Assembly: GCA_018701055.1 (NCBI GenBank)
Contig: JABIUH010000504.1
Coordinates: 1-17,081, forward strand
DNA: 17,081 bases
From: Woeseia sp.
GTDB taxonomy: Bacteria > Pseudomonadota > Gammaproteobacteria > Steroidobacterales > Woeseiaceae
Direction of reading: 5' to 3'
Part shown: piece by piece, positions 1 through 6,664 of the stretch
Layout of the letters: the number at the start of each line of letters is the position of its first letter
Position numbering within the stretch: the stretch's first letter is position 1
Made by a program: the position numbers and the translations under genes
Notes under the pieces: generated by a model
What the model saw: only the letters and a program-made list of their open reading frames with translations
Told to the model about the DNA's origin: nothing
The model's database searches: none

Positions 1-310
1 AACTGGCCACGAAACCGAGATAGGGATGCAATCCGCGGCTGGCATAAAGATAGCTCCCCCCCGCGCGAGGCATGGCGGAGGCGAGAACGGCATAGGCCAG
101 CGCGGCCAGCAGTGCAGGGACTGCCGCAAAAAGAAATGCCGGCAGGACCCAGGAACCAATGCCCGGTACGTTGCGCTGAATCATGAACGGAATGACGTAG
201 ACGGATGCGCCCAGCATCGAGCAGATGCCGGTCGCCGCCATGCCCAATAGTCCGAGCCGGCGGCGGAGGCCGGTAGTCGAGGGCAGTTGGTCGTCAGTTG
301 GGGAATTCAA
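1..310 (-). CDS. APC-superfamily amino-acid permease, N-terminal part (cut by window edge)
   Basis: Reading the minus strand leftward from 310 gives an open frame to the window edge. It begins with a polar stretch of about 15 residues (NSPTDDQLPSTTG), then RRRLGLLGMAATGICSMLGA, the first membrane helix with the small-residue unwound segment typical of APC transporters. A second hydrophobic helix (about residues 52-73) follows, then PRAGGSYLYASRGLHPYLGF, a very characteristic APC signature after TM2. The family imports amino acids or amines across the inner membrane; substrate cannot be told from this part. The start is taken as TTG at 310-308 because the next start, ATG at 241-239, would fall inside TM1; an in-frame stop lies just upstream. 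No strong ribosome site is seen, so the exact start is uncertain. The family is secure; only about 100 of some 450 residues are present. Confidence 0.85.
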   Translation of the reverse strand, partial: MNSPTDDQLPSTTGLRRRLGLLGMAATGICSMLGASVYVIPFMIQRNVPGIGSWVLPAFLFAAVPALLAALAYAVLASAMPRAGGSYLYASRGLHPYLGFVAS

Positions 311-377
311 ATTCTTATTAGTAGTAGATCATCCACGATCTAAGTCTATCGCATGTGGTTGAAGATTCGTCTAAGAG

Positions 378-400
378 CGATATAAGGGCCAGACCCCTAT
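378..400. repeat. Short AATAGGGGTCTGGCCC-type palindromic element
   Basis: The segment reads AAGGGCCAGACCCCTATT on the plus strand. Related sequences recur at 752-795, 2622-2640, 5947-5978 and 8253-8275. Similar AAATAGGGGTCAGACCCCTATTT-like sequences are, from general knowledge, often found flanking REP-associated (Y1) transposase genes in gammaproteobacteria. No transposase is present here, so this is a remnant or a passively spread unit. Confidence 0.45.
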
Positions 401-431
401 TGTACTCGAAGCGCAAAAACGCAGCACCCCG

Positions 432-511
432 TTTTGCGAGGAACGTAGTGACGAAGCAATCCAGTTTTTTCTTAGTTTGGATTGGATCGCGTCACTGCGC
501 TCGCGAAGACG
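432..511. repeat. REP-like imperfect inverted repeat, copy 1
   Basis: The left arm (about 433-463) contains TTTGCGAGGAACG then GACGAAGCAATCCA. The right arm (about 477-511) contains TGGATTGGATCGCG then CGCTCGCGAAGAC and is its imperfect reverse complement, giving a stem of about 30 bases around a T-rich centre. The same arrangement recurs at 609-692 and in altered form at 6109-6262. Confidence 0.8.
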
Positions 512-555
512 ATGCTCAAGAAAAACGTTGGTTCGCGGGTGCGACTACGAACGCA

Positions 556-576
556 CCTCGTCATTGCGAGAAATTC
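556..576. repeat. Solo repeat arm
   Basis: CTCGTCATTGCGAGAAATTC resembles the outer arm of the adjacent palindromic repeats. It lies between copies 1 and 2 and is probably a decayed third unit. Confidence 0.4.
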
Positions 577-608
577 CGTCGCTGAGGTTACGATGAATAA
601 TCTAGCCC

Positions 609-692
609 GTCTTTGCGAGGAATGCAGTGACGAAGCAATCCAGGTTTTTCTTAGCTTGAGATTGGATCGCGTCGCTGCGCTCGCGAAGACGA
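609..692. repeat. REP-like imperfect inverted repeat, copy 2
   Basis: The left arm starts GTCTTTGCGAGGAATGCAG and continues to GACGAAGCAATCCAGG. The right arm, about 661-692, contains ATTGGATCGCGTCGCTGCGC and ends CGCGAAGACGA. It is close to copy 1, including the T-rich loop followed by CTTAG, so the two probably arose from one duplication or a shared mobile source. Confidence 0.8.
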
Positions 693-751
693 AAGCGGGA
701 TCGAAAACGGCGTTAGATTTATTCGTTGGCTACGGTCCAATAGATAATCCA

Positions 752-795
752 ACAAATAGATCTGACCTCCTTTTTGAGTCTGGCCCCATTTATCT
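752..795. repeat. Imperfect hairpin of the second palindromic family
   Basis: AAATAGATCTGACCTC on the left and GAGTCTGGCCCCATTT on the right are partly reverse complementary across a TTTTT-containing loop. It is a diverged member of the AATAGG/TCAGACC family also seen at 378-400, 2622-2640, 5947-5978 and 8253-8275. Confidence 0.4.
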
Positions 796-815
796 GTACC
801 CACTACGGCAACTAA

Positions 816-1169
816 TCAGTCAGTAGAGTTGTCCTTTTCAAGCTCAGGCGGTCGCAATCGCCAAAGTTGGTACTGTCGGAAACCGATATAAACATATAAA
901 GCGAGTGCGCCATACATGACAGCCGCCCCCAGAAATCCCCTGATTCCGGTAGCACCTCGGTTGTGTCCGACAGTCAGGAGGAATGACAAAAACAACCAAA
1001 CCACAAAGGCCGCAATCGAAATGATTATCCTAGTCAGGGCGGAGCGAGGCCGCTCACCGGGTTGGCCCGCGTAACGTGCTTTTGCTTGCAGAAGTGTTAC
1101 TACGACCACAAATAACGTGATACAGGACGCGAACAGCAAGCCAAATAACATCAAATTGAGCATCGTCAC
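816..1169 (-). CDS. Small integral membrane protein with three predicted helices
   Basis: The family is not recognised. The frame encodes about 117 residues with three strongly hydrophobic segments: near the N-terminus (LNLMLFGLLFASCITLFVVV), in the middle (LTRIIISIAAFVVWLFLSFL) and in the last third (AAVMYGALALYVYIGF). A charged loop with GQPGERPRSA separates the first two, and the C-terminus is acidic (PPELEKDNSTD). The chosen start is GTG at 1169-1167 because a GGAG (1180-1177) sits seven bases upstream; TTG at 1193 would extend it by eight residues with no ribosome site, and ATG at 1163 is too far from GGAG. A TATAAT at 1221-1216 lies upstream. No neighbour shares its strand, so it appears to be transcribed alone. 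Function is unknown; an inner-membrane location is inferred. Confidence 0.65.
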   Translation of the reverse strand: MTMLNLMLFGLLFASCITLFVVVVTLLQAKARYAGQPGERPRSALTRIIISIAAFVVWLFLSFLLTVGHNRGATGIRGFLGAAVMYGALALYVYIGFRQYQLWRLRPPELEKDNSTD

Positions 1170-1215
1170 GAGCGATCTCCAGCCAGGATCCAATCAGGAT
1201 TGGTGTAACAGCGAA

Positions 1216-1221
1216 ATTATA
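1216..1221 (-). promoter_or_regulatory. Candidate -10 box for the small membrane protein
   Basis: The minus strand reads TATAAT here, about 50 bases before the preferred GTG start at 1169. No good -35 box is visible at the right distance, so this is a motif match only. Confidence 0.35.
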
Positions 1222-1365
1222 TGCCGCCTGGCGACTCGGCATTTTAGTTTATCGGCTGATCCCAGTTTTTATAATCCGCATATCGGTGTTTCCATTCCGT
1301 CATTCGCTGTCACGATGGCTTGAATACGTTATCGTTAGGAAAATCTCAAATGAAGGGGAACGCGA

Positions 1366-2607
1366 ATGATTACGCGCCGGAAACTACTGGTCGGGAGCGC
1401 CGCTGCTGCCACACTGCCTTTTACATCACAAATTGCAACAGCTCAGGACGATTGGTCGTTCGATCCGTCGTCACCGTTGCCGCACAAGGAAGCATTCTTT
1501 CCGTTCGAAGGCACTTATCTCAATAGCGCGAGCCAACATCCGATGTGCCGTGTCGCGAAAGCGGCGGCCGATCGTTATCTCGAATACAAAAAGTTTTCGG
1601 CGTCGAGCAGTTATTCGTCGGGCGATATTAGGCAACGCGTGCGGGAGAACTACGCAAAACTTATTAATGCGGATGCCGACGAGATCTGTTTCGTGGGAAG
1701 CACGACCGTCGGTGAGAACCTGATCCTGCAGGCGCTCGATATTCCCGGTACGCCCGGCAGAATCGTGACGGATGAGCTGCACTTCGTTGGCTCGTTGCCC
1801 ACGTATACGGAACTCGCGAAACAGGGCATGGACGTGGTGACGATTAGTGCATCTGAAGACGGTTCTATCGACCTGGAAAAATACGAGCAGGCGATCACGG
1901 ACGAGACAAGACTCGTGGCGGTTTCACACGTGTCGATGCTCAACGGTTTTCAACACAACCTCAAAGAACTTTGCAAACTTGCACATGCAAAAGGCGCGTT
2001 GGTGTATGCGGACACGGTGCAATCGGTTGGCAACACGCCAATTGATGTGCGCGACTCCGGCGTAGATTTCACTTCGACCTCTGGATACAAATGGTTGATG
2101 GGCGACATGGGAATGGGCTTGATGTCCGTTCGCCAAGATCGTCTCAGTGCTTTGCGACGCCCGTGGTATGGCAGAGACCAATTGTCTCGCCGCGAACACT
2201 TCGGCTTTCCGAACCCGGGTGGCAACGGAGCGGTGACGGAGTATGAATACCGCGACTCGGCGCGCGGCTATTTCTCTATGGGTACGCTGGCGAATATTGT
2301 TGCCGCGGAACTCGATGCGTCGCTTGAATATTTGCTGGCGGTCGGTGTGGAACGAATACAGGCATACCGACAACCACTCATCAATCATTTACAGGACGAG
2401 CTGACGAGACTGGGCTATCCAACGATCACGCCGCGCAGTACCGGTTCAGCGATCGTATCGTTCCGGCATGATGATGCAGCGGGAATACGCGAAAAGCTGC
2501 GCGCGAACAACATTACGATAACGGTGTCGGACCACTACTTTAGGGTGGCACTATCGGTGTTCAACGATTTGAACGACCTCGAGCGACTGGCCAGGGCGCT
2601 GGCGTAA
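1366..2607 (+). CDS. Tat-exported PLP-dependent enzyme, class V aminotransferase fold (isopenicillin-N-epimerase-like)
   Basis: The 413-residue product begins MITRRKLLVGSAAAATLPF, a twin-arginine signal (R4-R5) with a likely cleavage after ATAQ at residue 27. The remainder is a class V aminotransferase domain: GSTTVGEN (111-118) at the phosphate-binding loop, SHVS (187-190), YADTVQSVG with D216 and Q219 for the pyridine ring, and SGYKW with K242 as the Schiff-base lysine. FRVALSVFN near 392-400 supplies the usual carboxylate-binding arginine (R393). Members of this fold include isopenicillin N epimerase, cysteine desulfurases and kynureninase; the reaction here cannot be named. AAGGGGA at 1353-1359, six bases before ATG, fixes the start. 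Export of a folded PLP enzyme is uncommon, and Tat is the suitable route because it moves folded, cofactor-loaded proteins. It converges on the serine hydrolase gene with a 38-base gap. Confidence 0.9.
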   Translation: MITRRKLLVGSAAAATLPFTSQIATAQDDWSFDPSSPLPHKEAFFPFEGTYLNSASQHPMCRVAKAAADRYLEYKKFSASSSYSSGDIRQRVRENYAKLINADADEICFVGSTTVGENLILQALDIPGTPGRIVTDELHFVGSLPTYTELAKQGMDVVTISASEDGSIDLEKYEQAITDETRLVAVSHVSMLNGFQHNLKELCKLAHAKGALVYADTVQSVGNTPIDVRDSGVDFTSTSGYKWLMGDMGMGLMSVRQDRLSALRRPWYGRDQLSRREHFGFPNPGGNGAVTEYEYRDSARGYFSMGTLANIVAAELDASLEYLLAVGVERIQAYRQPLINHLQDELTRLGYPTITPRSTGSAIVSFRHDDAAGIREKLRANNITITVSDHYFRVALSVFNDLNDLERLARALA

Positions 2608-2621
2608 GCGAAAACGAGGCC

Positions 2622-2640
2622 AGGGAAATAGGTGATCCGA
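2622..2640. repeat. Short palindromic-family element between convergent genes
   Basis: CAGGGAAATAGGTGATCCGACC lies in the gap between the two convergent stop codons. It resembles the AAATAGGTCCGAC element at 5947-5978. No T-tailed terminator hairpin is seen in this gap. Confidence 0.4.
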
Positions 2641-2645
2641 CCCCG

Positions 2646-3893
2646 CTATCGAAACTTGGTAACCAGGGCATCCATGAGACCTCCATTTGCGCCCCAATAC
2701 TGAGCAGTGCCATCACCATCGGCGCGCGGCCAGGTTGAATACAAGGCGATGACAATACCGGCCTCCGGTGCGACGTAAACAGTTTGGCCGTGAATTCCAA
2801 AACCGCCAAGGTCGTGCCCATCGTTGCCCGTACCCCACCAAAATGAGCGGTAATACGGTTTGAGACCCTCTGTAGGTTTAGACGGCCAGGTCGGTTCGCC
2901 CGGTTGCGCGTGCATGTCCTCAATAAAAGCAGCCGGCACTACCTGTTGACCGAACGCACGACCTTTGTTTAGTACCAGCAGACCTACGCGGCCGAGGTCG
3001 CGTAGCGTGGAGTTCATGCCATGGTCGGCAAGTACGAACCCGCTTTCATCGACGGTGATGAACGCATCGAATTCCGCGCCCATCGGTTTCCAGATGTGTT
3101 CAGAAATCAATTCCGCCAGCGGTTGGCCCGTGGCTTCTTCCAGCACCCAACCGAGCACATCGGTCGAGCCCGAGCGGTATTTGAATTTGCCGACGTTGGA
3201 TTCGTCGCGACCTATGGTAGGAAAAAATTCGTATCCGCCGCGCGGTCCGTTTTCGGGACAGTAGTCGGCGTCGGTCCAGCCCACCGCACAGTCCTGGATG
3301 CGAAACGTAGTGCTGAAGTCCGGATAGTCTTCCGTGTAATCTGATCCGTCTTTCATGTCGAGCACGTTTCTTAAGGAGTCCGGGCCCCAGCCACTTGCAG
3401 CGAGTGCCGGTACATAATGCGACACTGGTTTCGAGAAATCGACGATGCCGTCATGTTCGAGTTTGCCCGCCAACAAACCAACGACTGACTTAGATACTGA
3501 GTTCATCAAGTGCGGTCGTTCTTTAGTCAGGTGGCCGTAGTATTTTTCGAAGATGACATTGCCGTCTTTGAGAATCAGTAGACCATCGACATACCAATCT
3601 TTTGCAATCTCGTCGACTGTCTGCTCACGTCCTTCGAAGCGAACGGAAAACTCACTAACAAAACTGTCGCTTCGATTGAGCGCCAGGACACGGTCACCGT
3701 CGTGTTCAATATTGACAGTAGGCAATACCTCACGAAGGTGACTGAAGCTCCACCGATTCACGGGGCCAAACTGAAAATTGGAAAGCGTGACGTTATCCGG
3801 CCTGCCACCTTGTTCGGCCAGGCACGCGGAGTTGAAAAGAACACCCGTTAATAGGCACAAGCACAGGCTTAAGGATGCGGGGGTTTTATTCAT
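2646..3893 (-). CDS. Exported serine hydrolase, beta-lactamase/esterase superfamily (class C-like)
   Basis: About 415 residues with an N-terminal Sec signal (LSLCLCLLTGVLFNSACLA); cysteines near its end do not make a good lipobox. The serine beta-lactamase-like fold is shown by SVSK (nucleophile S133, general-base K136, numbered from a GTG one codon earlier), YRS (Y240) as the second motif and HGQT (369-372) in place of the KTG box. The HGxx version, with WWG and GFGIHGQ, is typical of esterases, 6-aminohexanoate-oligomer hydrolases and related amidases rather than true beta-lactamases, so resistance should not be assumed. The substrate is probably an ester or amide in the periplasm. ATG at 3893 is preferred over GTG at 3896, with GAGAG upstream. 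It follows the flavoprotein gene on the same strand after about 115 bases and could be co-transcribed, though no evidence shows it. Confidence 0.88.
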   Translation of the reverse strand: MNKTPASLSLCLCLLTGVLFNSACLAEQGGRPDNVTLSNFQFGPVNRWSFSHLREVLPTVNIEHDGDRVLALNRSDSFVSEFSVRFEGREQTVDEIAKDWYVDGLLILKDGNVIFEKYYGHLTKERPHLMNSVSKSVVGLLAGKLEHDGIVDFSKPVSHYVPALAASGWGPDSLRNVLDMKDGSDYTEDYPDFSTTFRIQDCAVGWTDADYCPENGPRGGYEFFPTIGRDESNVGKFKYRSGSTDVLGWVLEEATGQPLAELISEHIWKPMGAEFDAFITVDESGFVLADHGMNSTLRDLGRVGLLVLNKGRAFGQQVVPAAFIEDMHAQPGEPTWPSKPTEGLKPYYRSFWWGTGNDGHDLGGFGIHGQTVYVAPEAGIVIALYSTWPRADGDGTAQYWGANGGLMDALVTKFR

Positions 3894-4009
3894 CACGGAC
3901 TCTCTATTGTTGTGTTGAAGAATTCATTTCCGTTGAAGGAAAGTAAATACCAGCCTTAATTATCAGTTGAGTATATCTGCCATGCGAACTTCCATAGCGG
4001 CTCTCGCGT

Positions 4010-5845
4010 TTATTCCAGTTCATTCACCGCACGGTGTGCCATCATCATCGCGGTTTTGGCATCCGAACCAGGCGCAGAATCGCAATTGGCAACAGTGATT
4101 CGGCCAAATGGTTGTCGGCCGATTCGCGTCGAATCCCCAGGGCCGCCTAGTGAGTAGCCGTGGGCCCAACGATTGACAGAAATACTGGCGACATCTCTAT
4201 CGAAATCAAACAACTTCTCGGGGAGCATACCGCTGAGATGTCGCCTGATCTCCTGCTCGTAGTCGTCGAACTGCAGCGACAACATCTTGTAACGCGCTTC
4301 ACGAAATTGCTCAAGTCTTGTATCGCCAACTGTCCCATACGGACAGCTGATCATCTGAATGACACAGGGATCGTCGGGAGTCTTTGTATACTCATAGCCG
4401 CCCATGCTTACTGGAAAGTCCATATGCACTGCTTGATGCATATGGCCGGGTGACATCGCCATTCCAATGCCCAGCTCTTTCATTCCCCTCCAGTTTCTCA
4501 CGCCTACTGACGTGTATTGCAGTGGGCTCTTCCCCTGAACTAGCAATGCTTCTGCCTGCGCTCTCGGAAGGCCCGAAACGATATGTGGAATGATTGCGTT
4601 GTAGCAGGCCATCACGACGCCTTTAGCCCTCACCTGGTACGACGTTTTGTCGTTGATGTAGTTGACGAGAACATCACCAGAGGTACCGGCGTCACCAACA
4701 TGCTCTACATTGATCGCTGTACTGTTTAGCCTCACGCGAACAATGTTGCCGGGTTTATCTAATTCGGCATAGTTGAATTTTGCCAGCACCAGTTCTTCAG
4801 CGTTGTTTCCTCTCGCTACATCAGGAATCAACTTTTTCACCAGCGCGCGTGCAACGCCGGCATTGCCATCGGGAAAATGATGAATGTATGGATTATTTTC
4901 GTCGTAGACAGCGACAGGTGCAAAGCCGAGTGCGCCACAGCTCTTGGCGGCTGCAATGCTCATCACGTCTGTTCCACCGCTGCCCCAGTCCAGACCGGAA
5001 TGTCGCGCCATTCGGAGCACGCCCGGGTCATCAACCCCAAATGTATTCATTAGATAGTCGTAGTAGGAATGTGTGGATATATAGTCCTGCAACTCTTCTT
5101 CTGGAACCGGTAACGAATGCAGCCCGCCGTTGAGAACTCGAAGTAACTGTTCTTTGCCTTTGTGACTTACAGGCGCTTGTTGCGCCGCTTCTTCATTGGA
5201 AAGTTTCGCGCCCTGCAGGCCTTCAACATAGTTCGGATAATTGCAGTACGGATGCTGGACTACTTTGTCTTCGCCAAATACTTCCTCGTTGAAGTAGGTG
5301 ACACCGCCCAGGTCGTGCCGCTTAAAGAAGCCCATGTCATAGGCCGATTCAAAACGTTCCAGATCGATACCGATGTCTTCCATCAGATCGAGCACGACTT
5401 TATTTGCGTGATTCGGGTCTACAATGGTCTGTGAGCCGCCATAGGCTATGCGGGTATTGCCATCAATCGTGTGTTCATTGCGCTTGGCATGGCCGCCGAA
5501 GTCGTCATGGTTGTCCAGGATAAGGATCTTCTTATGGGCTCCATGCTTTTGCTGATAAAAATACGCGGCTGCCAGTCCGCTGATTCCGCCACCGACCACA
5601 ACCAGATCGTAGGTCTCCGACAGTTTGCTAGTTGATCCCCAATCAGAACGCCCGGCCCATGCACGGGCATGCGCGTAATCGTTTGAACCCGGGTGACTTC
5701 CCCTGAGCCCAGTAAGCGTCGGTGGATAATACGATGGATCCAGAGCAGCCATAGCGGCCTGGCCGTTTGCGTCAAACGACAGAATGGAACTCCCTGCTGT
5801 CACTAGCGCGCCGTTGATAAAATCTCGTCTAGTTATCTTACTCAT
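4010..5845 (-). CDS. Tat-exported FAD-dependent oxidoreductase, spermidine dehydrogenase (SpdH) family
   Basis: The 611-residue product starts MSKITRRDFINGALVTAGSS, a clear twin-arginine signal (R6-R7). A conserved segment YYPPTLTGLRGSHPGS (40-54) follows. The Rossmann FAD-binding core is DLVVVGGGISGLAAAY (80-95) with D111 at the end of strand 2 in LDNHDDFGGHAKR. The C-terminal FAD contact is SAPGSDAKTA close to the end. Together these match bacterial spermidine dehydrogenases, which oxidise polyamines in the envelope; characterised members from Pseudomonas and Citrobacter carry FAD and haem. The family also contains proteins of unknown substrate, so polyamine oxidation is inferred. A paralogue with the same opening motifs begins at 16444. 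GAAGAGAG precedes the ATG closely, and a TATAAT lies about 34 bases upstream. The serine hydrolase gene is downstream on the same strand. Confidence 0.88.
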   Translation of the reverse strand: MSKITRRDFINGALVTAGSSILSFDANGQAAMAALDPSYYPPTLTGLRGSHPGSNDYAHARAWAGRSDWGSTSKLSETYDLVVVGGGISGLAAAYFYQQKHGAHKKILILDNHDDFGGHAKRNEHTIDGNTRIAYGGSQTIVDPNHANKVVLDLMEDIGIDLERFESAYDMGFFKRHDLGGVTYFNEEVFGEDKVVQHPYCNYPNYVEGLQGAKLSNEEAAQQAPVSHKGKEQLLRVLNGGLHSLPVPEEELQDYISTHSYYDYLMNTFGVDDPGVLRMARHSGLDWGSGGTDVMSIAAAKSCGALGFAPVAVYDENNPYIHHFPDGNAGVARALVKKLIPDVARGNNAEELVLAKFNYAELDKPGNIVRVRLNSTAINVEHVGDAGTSGDVLVNYINDKTSYQVRAKGVVMACYNAIIPHIVSGLPRAQAEALLVQGKSPLQYTSVGVRNWRGMKELGIGMAMSPGHMHQAVHMDFPVSMGGYEYTKTPDDPCVIQMISCPYGTVGDTRLEQFREARYKMLSLQFDDYEQEIRRHLSGMLPEKLFDFDRDVASISVNRWAHGYSLGGPGDSTRIGRQPFGRITVANCDSAPGSDAKTAMMMAHRAVNELE

Positions 5846-5878
5846 CGACTCTCTTCATGTCTTGTGTGCTCACAGGCA

Positions 5879-5884
5879 ATTATA
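5879..5884 (-). promoter_or_regulatory. Candidate -10 box for the SpdH-like gene
   Basis: The minus strand reads CCCTATAATTGCC, a perfect TATAAT about 34 bases before the ATG at 5845. The -35 region is not recognisable, so only the -10 element is supported. Confidence 0.4.
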
Positions 5885-5946
5885 GGGGAAAATGGAGTTA
5901 GATTTATTGAGCTGAGAAAAAGGTGCCAATGAATGCCCTGAGGCAA

Positions 5947-5978
5947 GAAATAGGTCCGACACCACTGCTGTCCCATAA
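5947..5978. repeat. Second palindromic family, AAATAGGTCCGACACC element
   Basis: AAATAGGTCCGACACC is followed by TGTCCCATAAAC. The sequence at 8253-8285 carries GGTGTCAGGTCGCC followed by TTCCATAAAC, so the two elements share both core and flank in rearranged orientation. Confidence 0.45.
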
Positions 5979-6024
5979 ACTTGCTGTCTACGATTTAGTT
6001 TCGGGTAGCTCCAATTGAGTCAAT

Positions 6025-6340
6025 CGTAGGAGTGGGATCCTGCGGCGATTCAATACTTCATCGCGCCTGGGTCGCTCTCGGTCGTGGCTGTGTGAAAATC
6101 TAACATTACGTCTTTGCGAGGAGGCAGAGCCGATGAAGCAATCCAGTTATTCAATGATTGATGGATTGGGTGACCGGTAACATCGTTTTGTCAGCCCTTC
6201 GGGCGAGTTTCGCTCGTCCCAAATCGCTCCTGGAGATTGGGTCGCTGCGCTCACAAAGACGAATCTGGAGTTTTCACATAGCCTCGGCCATCCATGGCCT
6301 GCGCGAAATTCGGACTCCTGTCCATCAAGGCGCTCCTACG
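6025..6340. repeat. CGTAGGAG-ended inverted-repeat unit enclosing another repeat
   Basis: CGTAGGAGTG at 6025-6034 and CGCTCCTACG at 6331-6340 are inverted copies matching in nine of ten bases, 316 bases apart end to end. GTAGGAGC-type sequences are a common REP head in pseudomonads and relatives. The enclosed sequence includes the altered REP-like copy at 6109-6262, suggesting one element inserted within or beside another. Confidence 0.4.
6109..6262. repeat. REP-like inverted repeat, copy 3, with enlarged centre
   Basis: The left arm runs from CGTCTTTGCGAGG through GAAGCAATCCAG (6109-6146). The right arm is GATTGGGTCGCTGCGC then TCACAAAGACGA (6234-6263). Instead of the short T-rich loop of copies 1 and 2, about 90 bases separate them, including TTCGGGCGAGTTTCGCTCGT. 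That inner segment reappears, diverged, at 8364-8405. Confidence 0.65.
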
Positions 6341-6664
6341 GTTCTTCGCATTGAATCGATGTCTACTTTAAATTCGGTATGTCGCGCTTTTTGTATCGTG
6401 TCTGCATCAAATTTATTCAGCAAACCCCTACAGATGTATCGGTAGGTCTCTGAAATTATTTAGTCCGAAATAAGGAGCTGGATCGCGTTTCTGGGCATGG
6501 CATGCAGTAAAATCTGTCATCCTATTTTTCTCATCGTTTTGCGATTTACGGATTGACTGTCGAGGATATCAGTTGGAAATAAGAGGGCGTTCGTAGTACT
6601 TTATTCGCGGACTGCAATGTACTCTGAACACAATCCTTGCGGTTACCCAAAAGGAATTTCTAAA

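Larger units (their letters stand above)
311..815. other. Gene-free spacer with repeat elements
   Basis: This half-kilobase holds no convincing gene. Open frames crossing it run through inverted repeats and are low-complexity artefacts. It carries two full copies of a palindromic repeat (432-511 and 609-692), a solo arm near 556-576 and two short elements of a second palindromic family near 378-400 and 752-795. The rest is unassigned sequence, including the upstream region of the leftward permease. Confidence 0.7.
5846..6664. other. Gene-free divergent spacer, mosaic of repeats
   Basis: The roughly 800 bases between the divergent flavoprotein and peptidase genes hold no credible gene. They contain an AAATAGGTCCGACACC element (5947-5978), an outer pair of inverted termini (6025-6034 and 6331-6340) and, inside it, an expanded copy of the GCGAGGA/AAGCAATCC inverted repeat (6109-6262). 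The last 270 bases before the peptidase are AT-rich and should hold its promoter, but no convincing -35/-10 pair was found. Confidence 0.65.

Noticed and set aside
432..692. Possible CRISPR array from the recurring units
   Set aside because: The units are long imperfect palindromes with irregular spacing and only two full copies; there are no regular spacers and no cas genes.
482..826. Open frame of 114 codons on the plus strand
   Set aside because: It runs through two palindromic repeats, and its repeated wording (DRVTALAKT, DRVAALAKT) comes from the repeat arms, not from a protein.
2646..3893. Reading the serine hydrolase as a beta-lactamase resistance gene
   Set aside because: The HGQT motif replaces KTG and the overall motif set fits esterases and amidases; there is no evidence for beta-lactam hydrolysis.
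6158..6445. 95-codon plus-strand frame in the spacer
   Set aside because: It is built across the inverted repeats at 6109-6262 and 6331-6340; no homology is recognisable.
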